A stretch of DNA of 64,000 nt from Gemmatimonas sp. (GCA_009380025.1 WHSP01000005.1:18279-82278), one strand, 5' to 3'. Shown: positions 33,530-42,676, counted from the stretch's first letter. Notes: generated from the sequence alone by a model not told the origin. Translations and numbers: made by a program.

Positions 33530-35625
33530 TACCAGTAGGTGAGGCCGAAGTACCAACGGGCATCCAGGTCTTCGTCATCGAGGGGCTGAAGTCGTTCGAT
33601 GGTGACGGCGTCATCGAAGAAGCTGATACCGAAGCCAACCGAACTGCGGAAGCCGTCCGTCTGGCGGGCTCCGAGGCGGAAAAGGGCCGGCTCGAGCGAG
33701 GAGTCGATTTCCGTCCAGCCAGTCTCCGCCAGGAGCACGAGGTTCGGGCGGAGCGGTGGGATGAGGAAGAGGCCGACCCGGGCGAGGGGCTGTGCGGATC
33801 GAGGGGGCAGTCCGATCAGAAAGCGGCCGCGGCCAAGGATTGCCGTCGAACCTCCGAACTCATTCGACTCGTAACCACGGAGCCCTTCGATCGAGCCAAA
33901 TCGAAAGAGTGCCTGTGGCGGAGCGTCGCCGTGGACGTGTCCCGCGTCGCCACGGGCAGCCAGGGTGAACGGACCCAGGCTGTACCGCGCGCTGATCAAT
34001 CCGATCACGCGCTGGTACTGGAAGTCACCGAAAGCGGCTTGGGTTTCAATCCGGGTAAGAAGGCTGTTGCCGATTCCGAAAGCACCAGGACCCGCGGAGT
34101 ATTGCGTTCCGAGTTCCAGAGCCAGCAGGTCTCCCGGTTCCACGCCGGCCAGGCCTTCGGGGTCATCGAGGGTCCCGAAGAGGAATCGGTCAGTGTTGAC
34201 TTCGACTGAGTCCTGGCGCTCGTAGCGGAGGGTGCCACGGCCGCTCCAGCGGTTGCGTTGGGCGATCACCGAAGTCGCCCCCCCGATCGCATCGTAGTAG
34301 TCGCGCGGATCCGAGCCCCAGATGAACGCGGGGAGGGTGTAGAGCCAATCCCAGGAGAAAGTAGGTCGGAATGTCTGGATATCCCGGAGCTCCCGGTAGA
34401 CCGAAGCTTCGAAGCCCCAATCGATTTCGTCGCCGGGCAGTGGTGTGACGGCAGCCCCCCGTCGGTAGGCGAGCTCGCCGCGAACGGTTTGTTCCGCGAA
34501 CGCCCAGCCGAGTGTGCCGTAGACCTCCCAGCGATCTCGAGTGGGGTTGGGTGGGATCAGGTGGCCGCCAACCCCGACGAAGAGGCCCTCGACTCGATTG
34601 TAGCGGAAGAGGTGATTGCCTCGGTCGTAATAGAGCTGCACCTGGGTCCCGGTTTCGGGGGCATCCTCGGCCGACACCGCGAGGCGGAGGTCGGCGAAGT
34701 CGGCGATTGCGAGATCGGACTCCTCGTGGCCCACCGGAGCCCTCCAATCCTCGAACGCCGCACGTTGATCACCCAGATTCCAGGTGAGCTGAACCAACTC
34801 TCCCGTGGGCATCCAGCCCGTATTCAACTCCAGGTCGGTGACGCGGTTCACCACCCTGGCGGTAACGCCGCCACCGATGAGCTGCGATTCGAAGAGGATA
34901 TCGCGTCTTTGCCGGAACGGTAGCCAGAACTGTCCCTCCCACAGCGCGTTCTCCAGCTCGAGAAAGGTCTGCACCTGACCGAAGGAGCGAGGCAGCGTCC
35001 TCTCTTCACCGGGAAAGGCAAGGCGGGCCCGCGCAACGGCAGCTCGATTCACATCGATGGAGAAGGTTCCGACGAGGAGCTGAACATCGTCGTCAACGGC
35101 TGTTGTTCGAGGACGCACGGTAATCGGTACGAGCGTCACCGTTTCGTCCGGGAGTCTGATCCGGAGGGTGTCCCCAGCGATGTAGCTGTAGTACGCGGGG
35201 CCGCTCGCCCCGAAGGGGTTGATCGCGGCGCGCCCGCCCAGAGGGGTGTAGATCCGAAGCCCGTAGAGGTGCGGAATGACCCAGACCCTCTCGTAGATCG
35301 TTGCGAGCGTATACGGTAAGGGTACGAGGACCCGCGTCCGGTGGCCGATCACCTCCTGGTGCAGGTACCCCCGACGTTCCCACCGGACCTCGGAGACCAG
35401 CTCGTCGACCGTCGCCGGAAGGTCGGCCACGCCCAGCGTGTCGGCAGAGATCGAGATCTGCATCGTCGTCTGCACGTCCGCCCGGTAGTCCCGCAGCGCC
35501 GGGGGCACTTGCCCAATGGCCGCGATGGTCCGGGTCACGAGGGACTCGGTCGCCGGAGAGTCGAAGATCCGAATCGTGTCCGGAGTCTGGACCAGGAGGG
35601 CGGCAGCGAGAGCGAATGCGATCAT
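33526..35625 (-). CDS. predicted outer-membrane beta-barrel protein
   Basis: 699 residues, not assigned to a named family. A short signal peptide (cleavage near residue 14). Residues 30-330 form a soluble domain with many beta strands. The C-terminal 350 residues show alternating hydrophobic/polar strands rich in Tyr, Arg and Gly (for example GRGRFLIGLPPRS, GLRGYESNEFGGST). GLRGYESNEFGG resembles the conserved G-LRGY motif of Omp85/BamA-type barrels. The last residues YFGLTYWY end in an aromatic, the usual BAM recognition signal. So this could be a D15/DUF5686-like surface antigen. Single gene. Confidence 0.75.
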   Translation of the reverse strand: MIAFALAAALLVQTPDTIRIFDSPATESLVTRTIAAIGQVPPALRDYRADVQTTMQISISADTLGVADLPATVDELVSEVRWERRGYLHQEVIGHRTRVLVPLPYTLATIYERVWVIPHLYGLRIYTPLGGRAAINPFGASGPAYYSYIAGDTLRIRLPDETVTLVPITVRPRTTAVDDDVQLLVGTFSIDVNRAAVARARLAFPGEERTLPRSFGQVQTFLELENALWEGQFWLPFRQRRDILFESQLIGGGVTARVVNRVTDLELNTGWMPTGELVQLTWNLGDQRAAFEDWRAPVGHEESDLAIADFADLRLAVSAEDAPETGTQVQLYYDRGNHLFRYNRVEGLFVGVGGHLIPPNPTRDRWEVYGTLGWAFAEQTVRGELAYRRGAAVTPLPGDEIDWGFEASVYRELRDIQTFRPTFSWDWLYTLPAFIWGSDPRDYYDAIGGATSVIAQRNRWSGRGTLRYERQDSVEVNTDRFLFGTLDDPEGLAGVEPGDLLALELGTQYSAGPGAFGIGNSLLTRIETQAAFGDFQYQRVIGLISARYSLGPFTLAARGDAGHVHGDAPPQALFRFGSIEGLRGYESNEFGGSTAILGRGRFLIGLPPRSAQPLARVGLFLIPPLRPNLVLLAETGWTEIDSSLEPALFRLGARQTDGFRSSVGFGISFFDDAVTIERLQPLDDEDLDARWYFGLTYWY

Positions 35626-35818
35626 CGAGCGGGTGTGAGGGCGTATGTTCGCCGTATGTCGGGATTCGGCGACCCGCGGCGCGAGGTTCGCGCGGTCGGC
35701 CGGCTGCGGTGGGCAAGGGTCGAGCCATCGAGCACGCTGGCGGGAGGCAACGGTTCGCGAGGCTCGAGGCGAGGCTCGCTACCCTCTGCAGTCGATCACG
35801 CGGGATCGCAGGATCCAG

Positions 35819-36523
35819 TCAGCAGCGATCCAGGTCCGCTCGGATTGCAGCCGCTACCCCGGGATCATCCGAAATCAAGCCGGCCACACCCCTGCACAGG
35901 AGGTGTCGGATGCGCTCCGGGGAATTGACCGTCCAGACGACAACCGGGATTTCTTCCCTGTCGAGCTCGGAAAGGATGACGTCGAGGCCACCATCGTCCC
36001 GCAAGCAAAGCCCCTGAGCGTCACAGTTCACAAATTCCCGGATTGTCCGCGGTCCCCAGCGGTTCGCGAGCAGATAGCGATGCAGCTCGGGGGCAACCTC
36101 AGCGATGCGACAAATGATGGTGGGCTCGAAGGAGGAAACGACGATTCGCCCCTCGAGCTGAAAGGATCGGATGATCCGCGCCGCTTCTTCCTCGACGCCA
36201 GCCGCCTTCAGTTCAATGTTCACCCATGCTCCCGCAGCCGCGGCCCAGGCCAAGGCCTGTTCCAGGGAAGGGACCGTCGCGTTCGTCGAGCGTTCGATGG
36301 TCGCCCAGGGCAAACCGGAGACGCGGCCCGTTGCCGACGTCGTTCTGGCGAGTGTGTCGTCGTGAATGACGACCGGCACTCCATCCGCGCTTCTCTGGAC
36401 GTCGAGCTCGACTCCATCCGCGCCGAGCTCGACGGCCCGTGCGAGAGACCGGAGCGTGTTCTCGGTCGCCTCGCGTCGGGCACCGCGATGCCCGAGGACG
36501 AGGGGTCTCGGGAACGGAGTCAT
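35819..36523 (-). CDS. glycerophosphodiester phosphodiesterase
   Basis: 234 residues, TIM barrel. LGHRGARREATENTL with catalytic His, GADGVELDVQRSADGVPVVIHDD with metal-binding Glu and Asp and second His, and VNIELKA with the third Glu are all present. Hydrolyses glycerophosphodiesters to glycerol-3-phosphate and alcohol; cytosolic UgpQ-like as no signal peptide is present. Confidence 0.92.
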   Translation of the reverse strand: MTPFPRPLVLGHRGARREATENTLRSLARAVELGADGVELDVQRSADGVPVVIHDDTLARTTSATGRVSGLPWATIERSTNATVPSLEQALAWAAAAGAWVNIELKAAGVEEEAARIIRSFQLEGRIVVSSFEPTIICRIAEVAPELHRYLLANRWGPRTIREFVNCDAQGLCLRDDGGLDVILSELDREEIPVVVWTVNSPERIRHLLCRGVAGLISDDPGVAAAIRADLDRC

Positions 36524-36631
36524 GGGGTGGTCGAGATTTCGGACATAGCTGAACCGAAGTCAGAGTGCAGCCGAATATGCACCGAGCCGGCACGGGCGCC
36601 TCATGGCGTACTCGGGGCCTCACCCGAGCCT

Positions 36632-37579
36632 TCACAATGCGGTCCAGACGAGGAAGCCAATGTAGGTGGCGAGGAGTATGCCGCCCTCCCATCGGTAGAT
36701 CCGACGGTTCACCAGGACGAGGGGGAGGAGGAGGGCGCTGATGGCAATCGCGATCGGCGCGTCGACTCGCAGAACCGTCTGGCTGATCGGAATAGGCCGA
36801 ACGATCGCCGAGACGCCGAGGATCAGGGCCACGTTGAAGATGTTCGAACCTACGACGTTTCCGATCACGATCTCGCCCTCGCTCCGTCGAGCCGCGCTGA
36901 TCGAGGCGGCCAGCTCGGGCAGCGACGTTCCGAGGGCCACCAGCGTCAACCCGATGACGACCTCCGAGATATCAAAGGTCACGGCGATCGCAACGGCCGA
37001 ATTGACGAGCAATTCCGCTCCGGTCGCCAGTACGACGAGCCCGAGGACCGCGAGCAGCAGGTCTCGGCCAAGGCTGTGTTGCGGGCCGTCGATTTGGTGT
37101 TCCTCGATTACGCGCTCCGGGTCGAGCGACTGACGCCGTGCGTCGACCGCGAGAAATCCGAGGTACGTCACGAACAGCAGGAGAAGGATCGCTCCTGCTA
37201 CCCCGGAGATCGATCCGCTAACCCCGAACACTGGCACGAGGATGGCGAACCCGATCATGATCGGGATGTCGCGGACCACGATTTCCCGCCGGACGGTGAT
37301 GCCGCTGATCAGCGCAGTGACGCCCAGGATGAGTGCGATGTTGGCGATATTCGAACCGAGAACGTTACCGATGGCAAGGCTTCCGTTTCCTTGGTAGGAG
37401 GCGACGACACCGACCAGAAGCTCCGGAGCGGACGTTCCGAACGAGACGAGCGTCAGCCCGAGGAGGAGCTTGCTCACGCCGAGCCGGGCGGCGATCCGCG
37501 CGGCACCGTCGACGAGCCACTCGGCGCCGTAGAAGAGCCCCGCTAGGCCGACGGGAAAGAGAAGAAAGTCGAGAAGCAA
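36632..37579 (-). CDS. calcium/sodium antiporter, YrbG (CaCA) family
   Basis: 315 residues, about ten transmembrane helices in two inverted halves. Each half has the alpha-repeat: LVSFGTSAPELLVGV with GSNIANI (first) and LVALGTSLPELAASI with GSNIFNV (second). These Asn/Glu residues bind the cations. Exports Ca2+ in exchange for Na+ or H+. Confidence 0.93.
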   Translation of the reverse strand: MLLDFLLFPVGLAGLFYGAEWLVDGAARIAARLGVSKLLLGLTLVSFGTSAPELLVGVVASYQGNGSLAIGNVLGSNIANIALILGVTALISGITVRREIVVRDIPIMIGFAILVPVFGVSGSISGVAGAILLLLFVTYLGFLAVDARRQSLDPERVIEEHQIDGPQHSLGRDLLLAVLGLVVLATGAELLVNSAVAIAVTFDISEVVIGLTLVALGTSLPELAASISAARRSEGEIVIGNVVGSNIFNVALILGVSAIVRPIPISQTVLRVDAPIAIAISALLLPLVLVNRRIYRWEGGILLATYIGFLVWTAL

Positions 37580-37606
37580 CCGACGATGGGATGCGAGAAC
37601 GAGGAC

Positions 37607-37989
37607 TCAGCCGCCGAGTGGACGCGCAACGAGAATCCCGGTGGCCCGTCTGATATCCTCAACGTACTCGGCGACGGGCGAACGGGTGATTTCGACGACC
37701 CCACCGGACAACGGCGCATGGAGCACTCGCATAATGCCGTCGTCGTCGCGGTACGCGAACGCCGCGTGCGTCACGTCGAGGCCTTCGATGGAGGTCGCCA
37801 CTCGCCGAAGTAGTGAAGGCGCGAGGTGTAGCCCTTCCGTACACCGACAGCGGTCGCCGAATCGTCCAATCGAGGCTCCGTCTCGCTCGCGTCGCTACAC
37901 CCGCTGATCGGTTGAGGTAGCGCGGCCGCGGCTGCCAAAGCGGCGAGCCGACGAAGCGCGTCACGGCGTCCCAGGCCTCGATCGTTCAT
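37607..37989 (-). pseudogene. decayed DUF1460 (NlpC/P60-like amidase) gene
   Basis: The ATG at 37989 starts a Tat-like signal peptide (GRRDALRRLAALA, then PISGCSDA). After about 45 residues comes GYTSRLHYFGEW, a DUF1460 segment. The frame then shifts near 37805 and continues as ATSIEGLDVTHAAFAYR, then ITRSPVAEYVEDIRRATGI, which are late DUF1460 segments. The catalytic Cys region that should lie before GYTSRLHYF, and some 70 residues after it, are absent. So the gene has two internal deletions and a frameshift and is not functional. Confidence 0.7.
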
Positions 37990-38039
37990 CGCGATGTCGT
38001 GGGTGCATGATCTTGGCCACGGTGGCGGCCGGAGATCCC

Positions 38040-38378
38040 CCTCAAGCTGTTCGAACGGGGCCACATCCGAACTACTGGCGGACCGATGGAAGAGATGGGC
38101 CTATCCACCCCATTGGAGCATTCCTTCACCTTCCTGTACAAGAGCAACGTGGGTGACGGTCTGTGGGAGCATGAGCTCGATCACGTATTCATCGGCCAGA
38201 CCGACGAGACCCCCCGTCCCGATGTCGTGGAAGTCGCGGAGTGGGGTTGGACGCCGGAGACGAGAGTGCAGGAGCAATTGTGGCCGTCCAGCCCGGCATC
38301 TTCACCGCTTGGTTCCCCATCGCTTACGAGCAACTCCGTTGGCAGCGAGCCGAAGGCGTCATCACGCTTCCCTGGTAG
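38040..38378 (+). pseudogene. decayed isopentenyl-diphosphate isomerase (type 1)
   Basis: From 38086 the frame reads MEEMGLSTPLEHSFTF, then GLWEHELDHVFIGQTDETPR and VVEVAEWGW. These are the second half of a type-1 IDI, which interconverts IPP and DMAPP, including the metal-binding EHELDH. A frameshift near 38268 moves the end into another frame: GIFTAWFPIAYEQLRW and a stop at 38376-38378. The N-terminal half with the Cys active site (usually near TNTCCGHP) is lost or unrecognisable. The reading frame continues by chance into the MocA-like gene, so it could be mis-annotated as one protein. Confidence 0.75.
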
Positions 38379-38449
38379 ATTCCAGTGGTTGCTCGGATGT
38401 CTCCAGCCCACGGTCGGGGAGCGGTCGGTCCAGGCGGTCGGTCCAGACG

Positions 38450-38478
38450 TTGACCTTCCGACGCGATCGTGTCATACT
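38450..38478 (+). promoter_or_regulatory. promoter of the mocA-xdhC group
   Basis: TTGACC (38450-38455), 17 bases, CATACT (38473-38478), shortly before the MocA-like gene. It separates this gene from the decayed IDI frame. Confidence 0.55.
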
Positions 38479-38568
38479 GGTAAGGTGGACCCAACCGCAT
38501 ATCCGATCAGGATTCCGGCCACGGCGCGGGTACTCGAGATCCCGCGCCATCCGTATTTTCCAGACCGC

Positions 38569-39177
38569 TTGTCCCTCGAGATCGGCTTGTTCGCTGGCGT
38601 AGTACTGGCCGCGGGAAGATCGAGCCGCATGGGCTCCCCGAAGGCCCTCCTGACGCTGGAGGGTCAAACTTTTCTGTCGCGGGTCACCGATGCAATGGTC
38701 GGCGGTGGGTGTGACCCGGTTGTTGTGGTGACGGGTCCGGAGACCGAGCCGGATTCGCGGCGGATCGCCGAGCTCGCGCGGTCGCTGGGGGCGATGACCG
38801 CAATCAACCCGGACCAGGGCTCCGATCAGATCGAGTCGCTTCGCGCCGCGTTGCGCTGCCTTCCCACGGACCTTGCAGGCGTTGTCGTCTCGCCGGTGGA
38901 CGCGCCCGGGGCGAGCGCGGGAGTTGTGACAAGGCTGATGGCCGCCGCACCGGGGGCTGCTGTTGTGATGCCAACGTTCGGGCTGCGTCGTGGCCATCCG
39001 GTCCTGTTCGGCCGCCAGGTCTTGCGGGAGTTGGCGGAGGGCGATCTCCCGGAGGGCGCCCGTACGGTGATCGAACGGCACCAGCAGGCGGTGGTCGAGG
39101 TGGCTGCGGGGCCGGAGGTCTTACTCGATATCGACACTCCGGCCGAGTACAGGGATTTGGTAGGGCGGTCTGCGTGA
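38569..39177 (+). CDS. mocA: MocA-like nucleotidyltransferase for molybdenum cofactor
   Basis: About 202 residues. AGVVLAAGRSSRMGSPKALL is the N-terminal nucleotide-binding signature of MobA/MocA cytidylyl/guanylyltransferases; VVVSPVDAPGAS holds the metal-binding Asp, and GHPVLFGR and LLDIDTPAEY follow. MocA makes the cytosine-dinucleotide form of the cofactor for xanthine-dehydrogenase-type enzymes. Start is uncertain: TTG at 38569 or 38587. Its end overlaps the xdhC gene by GTGA. No Mo-hydroxylase subunit is in the window. Confidence 0.8.
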   Translation: MSLEIGLFAGVVLAAGRSSRMGSPKALLTLEGQTFLSRVTDAMVGGGCDPVVVVTGPETEPDSRRIAELARSLGAMTAINPDQGSDQIESLRAALRCLPTDLAGVVVSPVDAPGASAGVVTRLMAAAPGAAVVMPTFGLRRGHPVLFGRQVLRELAEGDLPEGARTVIERHQQAVVEVAAGPEVLLDIDTPAEYRDLVGRSA

Positions 39178-39989
39178 CTCCAGCTGAGGCGGCCGGCCAT
39201 GTCGTGGAAGCACTCTCGGGTGGAGAGCCGCTAGTTGAAGTCGTGGTGGTTGGCACCGAATCGAAAGAGGTGAGGCTGGGAGAGCGTCTCCTCGTCTGGA
39301 AGGGTCGATCGGCGGGCTCGCTCGGTGATGTGATGTTGGATCGAGCGGCGGCGGCGGCGGCGAAGGAAGTGCTCGAGTCGCGGTGTTCCAGGTCGGTGCA
39401 GATCGGGGCCGCCTCGCTCTTCCTCGAGCCGCACTATCCGCCGGACGAGCTCGTCATCGTCGGGGCGGGGCACATCGCCAGGCCGCTCTGTCGGTTCGGT
39501 TCGATGCTCGGCTTTCGAGTCACGGTGCTCGATGATCGGCCCAGCTTCGCCACCCGCGAGCGCTTCCCCGAAGCCGCAAAGGTCATCCGTGCGGACTTCA
39601 GCGATCCGTTTCGAGGCGTGCCGCTCGGACGCGGCTCTCACCTCATTCTGGTGACCCGCGGCCACAAGTACGACTACGATGCCCTTCGCGACGTACTCCT
39701 CCGCGGTGTCGACCTCGCCTATATCGGCATGGTCGGTAGTCAACGTCGGGTAAGAGCTGCGCTCGAGCAGCTCGTCAAGGAAGGGATCGCGCGAAGCGCC
39801 CTCGAGAAGGTGTATGCGCCAATCGGTCTGGATATCGGCGCGGAAACGCCGGAGGAGATCGCCATCTCCATCGTCGCGGAGCTGGTCCGAGTCCGGCGCG
39901 GAGGAACGGGCGTGTCGTTACGCGACCAGGCGCGGGTCCTGGAAAGGTGGATTGTGGATCCCCGCAAGCCAGCAACGAAAGAACCATGA
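39174..39989 (+). CDS. xdhC: XdhC-type protein, Rossmann domain form
   Basis: 271 residues. The C-terminal two thirds are the XdhC Rossmann domain: LVIVGAGHIARPL, VTVLDDRPSFATRERFP, LVTRGHKYDYDAL, YIGMVGSQRRV and GLDIGAETPEEIAISI. XdhC proteins bind Mo cofactor and help insert it, with sulfuration, into xanthine dehydrogenase-type enzymes. The N-terminal CoxI-like domain usually fused to it is weak or absent here and is encoded separately at 40093. GTG start overlapping mocA. Confidence 0.88.
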   Translation: MTPAEAAGHVVEALSGGEPLVEVVVVGTESKEVRLGERLLVWKGRSAGSLGDVMLDRAAAAAAKEVLESRCSRSVQIGAASLFLEPHYPPDELVIVGAGHIARPLCRFGSMLGFRVTVLDDRPSFATRERFPEAAKVIRADFSDPFRGVPLGRGSHLILVTRGHKYDYDALRDVLLRGVDLAYIGMVGSQRRVRAALEQLVKEGIARSALEKVYAPIGLDIGAETPEEIAISIVAELVRVRRGGTGVSLRDQARVLERWIVDPRKPATKEP

Positions 39990-40092
39990 TTCGCCGCCAG
40001 ATGTCGTTGATTTCGTGGCCACTCTTCCTCGGCAACGACGATTCGGCCGGAATAGGTGACACAGTCCACCTCGTGAGCTGCATGAGTGTGAC

Positions 40093-40410
40093 ATGACCGA
40101 GACCCACATCGTTTTCGACGCCGCTGTTGCCGCCGCTCAAGATGGCCGGCGAGCAATCCTTGCCACTATCGTACGGGCGAAGGGTTCGACGCCTCGCGGA
40201 GTGGGGAGCCGGATGCTCATCGACGTGGAGAGGGGGCTCGTGGGCACGGTGGGTGGTGGTTGCGGCGAGGCTCAGGTCATCGAAGCCGCCAAGGAAGTGC
40301 TGGAGCATGGCACGCCCCAGGTCGTTCGAGTCGATCTCACCGAAGACCTTTTCTCCTGGAGCCCGGCGGTGTGTGGCGGCATCTTCGACGTCCTTATCGA
40401 GCGGATCTGA
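40093..40410 (+). CDS. stand-alone XdhC/CoxI N-terminal domain
   Basis: 105 residues that match only the N-terminal XdhC_CoxI domain: AILATIVRAKGSTPRGVGSRMLI and GTVGGGCGEAQVIE (conserved Cys in GGGCGE). Together with the preceding gene it would make a complete XdhC, so the protein seems split into two genes with about 100 bases between. Whether the order is native (CoxI after Rossmann) or rearranged is unclear. Confidence 0.85.
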   Translation: MTETHIVFDAAVAAAQDGRRAILATIVRAKGSTPRGVGSRMLIDVERGLVGTVGGGCGEAQVIEAAKEVLEHGTPQVVRVDLTEDLFSWSPAVCGGIFDVLIERI

Positions 40411-40607
40411 GGCCGTGATGGTTTTCGAAGAGCAGCCCCGGCGGTCGACCGGGTGTCCCTGAAGCCGTCGTCGTCCCTCGATGGAGACCGAAGCCCCAGC
40501 GATTCTCCAGAAGATCCTCGGCAGCCCGAACGCGGTCCCAGCCGGATTCCCTTCGCGCGTCATCCAGATGCGCGTCATCCCCGTTTCACTTCGCACGAGA
40601 GCCCTCA

Positions 40608-40970
40608 ATGAGCCCTCCTCAGCCGCAGCCCCTCAACGATCAGCAGCTTCTACAGATTCGCGACGAGCTGGAACGTCGTCTGCGCCGGATGGATCGGAGC
40701 AACGGCAACGGGTCGAATGGCGACGTCCGAGAGATCGATCAATCGGCAGTGGGCCGGCTCTCCCGGATCGAAGCGCTTCAGAACCAGGGACTCACGGACC
40801 GCCTGAAACAGCGGGAACGAACCCAGAGGGACGAAGTTTTGCAGGCCCTGGATCGCATCACGGAGGGCTGCTTCGGATACTGTCTCGGCTGCCAGGCGCC
40901 CATCCTGTTCGAACGGCTCCTCGTCTTCCCGGAGGCGCGAACCTGTTCCGAGTGCCGAAACTTCGTTTGA
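40608..40970 (+). CDS. TraR/DksA-type zinc-finger protein
   Basis: 120 residues. Helical coiled coil followed by a C4 zinc finger: CLGC (about 92-95) and CSEC (about 114-117). FGYCLGCQAPILFERL is close to DksA-family wording. The coiled-coil tip lacks an obvious DxxDxA motif, so binding in the RNA polymerase secondary channel is uncertain. ATG 40608; the long frame from 40481 in another phase is not coding here. Confidence 0.85.
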   Translation: MSPPQPQPLNDQQLLQIRDELERRLRRMDRSNGNGSNGDVREIDQSAVGRLSRIEALQNQGLTDRLKQRERTQRDEVLQALDRITEGCFGYCLGCQAPILFERLLVFPEARTCSECRNFV

Positions 40971-41011
40971 ACCATCGTGCGACCCCAAGAACGTATTCTG
41001 AGCCGCTGATC

Positions 41012-41809
41012 GTGATCCGACGAATCCTTACCGCCTGGACCTGGCTGGCGACGGCTGTGATCGTAACTGCACTGCTACCCTTGATGGGAGTGGCATTCCT
41101 CTTCACCGCCTGGCGGGATCCCGGTCGGTATACGGTGGGGCGAATCCTCAGACGCGGCGCGATGGCCTGTGTCAGCGTCAACCCGCTATGGCGTTTCAGG
41201 ACGTCGGGCTTCGTGCCGGCCGATCCCCGCCGACCCTACGTGGTAGTGTCGAACCACGAATCCCTGGCGGACATCTTCCTCATTAGCCACCTCCCCTGGG
41301 AGATGAAGTGGCTCTCCAAGGACACCATCTTCAAGCTACCCGTCATGGGGTGGCTCATGCGGATGGCCGGCGACATTTCCGTGACTCGCTCCGATCGCTC
41401 CAGTCGCGCCGGGGCGATCGAGCAATGTCGTGACCGGCTGCATCGCAAAGTGTCGGTCATGATTTTCCCGGAAGGGACCCGCTCCCGAACCAAGGATCTG
41501 CTCCCATTCAAGGACGGGGCGTTTCGTCTCGCGATCGAGCTCGGGGTCCCGATCCTACCCATGGCCGTCGCCGGAACCCGAAGCGCCATTCAGAAGGGGT
41601 CGCTGCTCTTCGACCGGGCCCGCGCCGAAGTGAGGGTGCTCGAGCCCATCCCGACAGAGGGTATGACACTCGCCGAGGTCGGCGCTCTCCGGGATCGGGT
41701 GCGCGCCCTGATCCAGACCGAGCGCGACAAGCTCCAAGGCGAGCTCGAGCGATCGACACGGGACGTTCGAACGGGCGGTACCGACCCGCGCCAGGTCCCA
41801 GCCTCCTGA
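41012..41809 (+). CDS. plsC: 1-acyl-sn-glycerol-3-phosphate acyltransferase PlsC
   Basis: 265 residues. N-terminal membrane helix (about 9-33), then the acyltransferase domain with NHESLAD (His82, Asp87; HX4D) and FPEGTRS (152-158). Adds the second fatty acid in phosphatidic acid synthesis. GTG start at 41012 was chosen near the domain start; earlier in-frame codons lie inside the DksA-like gene. Confidence 0.9.
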   Translation: MIRRILTAWTWLATAVIVTALLPLMGVAFLFTAWRDPGRYTVGRILRRGAMACVSVNPLWRFRTSGFVPADPRRPYVVVSNHESLADIFLISHLPWEMKWLSKDTIFKLPVMGWLMRMAGDISVTRSDRSSRAGAIEQCRDRLHRKVSVMIFPEGTRSRTKDLLPFKDGAFRLAIELGVPILPMAVAGTRSAIQKGSLLFDRARAEVRVLEPIPTEGMTLAEVGALRDRVRALIQTERDKLQGELERSTRDVRTGGTDPRQVPAS

Positions 41810-41836
41810 GCCATAACTGACCGGGGCCGAACCTCT

Positions 41837-42637
41837 ATGTCTCTCGATATCGTCCAGGTGGATGCGTTCAGCGATCGTGCGTTTACCGGCAATCCCGCCG
41901 CCGTGTGCATTCTACGTGACGGGTCGGTCTTGCAGGATTGGCAAATGCAAGAAGTCGCTCGGGAGATGAACCTCTCGGAAACGGCCTTCGTCCTGCCTCA
42001 TGGCGACGGATTCGATCTCCGCTGGTTCACTCCCCTGGTCGAAGTCGACCTGTGCGGTCACGCCACTCTCGCGGCTGCCCACGTCATCTGGGAGGACGAG
42101 CGGCTGCCCCCCGAAGTCCCAGCGCGCTTCCACACGCGCAGCGGTGTTCTGACGGCGTTCCGTGAAGGGAATTGGGTCGAACTCGATTTTCCCGCAGATC
42201 CGGTGGAACAGGTCGATCCGCCGGAAGTTCTCGAGAGGGCGTTCGGCGTTCGCCCACTCTGGGTTGGACGTGGACGACACGACCTCCTTGTCGAACTACC
42301 CGACGAGAAGGCAGTCCGTACCCTTCAGCCGAACTTCCCGGTGCTTGCCACCGTTGACGCCCGCGGCACGATCGTCACCAGCAGAGCGGTCGCCGATCAG
42401 TTCGACTTCGTCTCTCGCTTCTTCGCACCCCGTGTCGGGATCCCCGAAGACCCCGTCACTGGATCGGCGCATTGCACCCTTGGGCCGTTCTGGTCGGATC
42501 GTCTCGGGCGCGACACCCTTGTCGGCTATCAAGTCTCCGATCGTGGCGGCACTGTCCGTGTCGCCGTCGATCGCGGTGATCGCGTGCTTCTCGCCGGTCA
42601 AGCGGTCACCGTGATGCGAGGAACGATCTTCGTGTGA
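41837..42637 (+). CDS. PhzF family isomerase-like protein
   Basis: 266 residues, two PhzF-like halves. QVDAFSDRAFTGNPAAVCIL and NLSETAFVLP at the N-terminus (with catalytic-type Glu), DLCGHATLAAAHV, and EDPVTGSAHCTLGPFWSDRLG in the second half are family signatures. Most members are isomerases of unknown natural substrate, not phenazine enzymes. Terminator follows. Confidence 0.92.
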   Translation: MSLDIVQVDAFSDRAFTGNPAAVCILRDGSVLQDWQMQEVAREMNLSETAFVLPHGDGFDLRWFTPLVEVDLCGHATLAAAHVIWEDERLPPEVPARFHTRSGVLTAFREGNWVELDFPADPVEQVDPPEVLERAFGVRPLWVGRGRHDLLVELPDEKAVRTLQPNFPVLATVDARGTIVTSRAVADQFDFVSRFFAPRVGIPEDPVTGSAHCTLGPFWSDRLGRDTLVGYQVSDRGGTVRVAVDRGDRVLLAGQAVTVMRGTIFV

Positions 42638-42676
42638 TCCCCGACGGGAGGATTCCGGAACCGCACCCTCGACAAA

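Noticed and set aside
35645..37546. 633-codon open frame on the plus strand
   Set aside because: It runs antisense to the GDPD and Ca/Na antiporter genes, which have complete family motifs. Its own translation is charged and without domains; it is open only because of high GC.
38086..39177. One 363-residue protein joining isomerase and MocA domains
   Set aside because: The isomerase part lacks its active-site half and has a frameshift, the joint has no homology, and a promoter lies between. Treated as a pseudogene plus a separate gene.
40481..41809. 442-residue frame upstream of PlsC
   Set aside because: The first 175 residues overlap the DksA-like gene in another phase and show no acyltransferase features; start moved to 41012.
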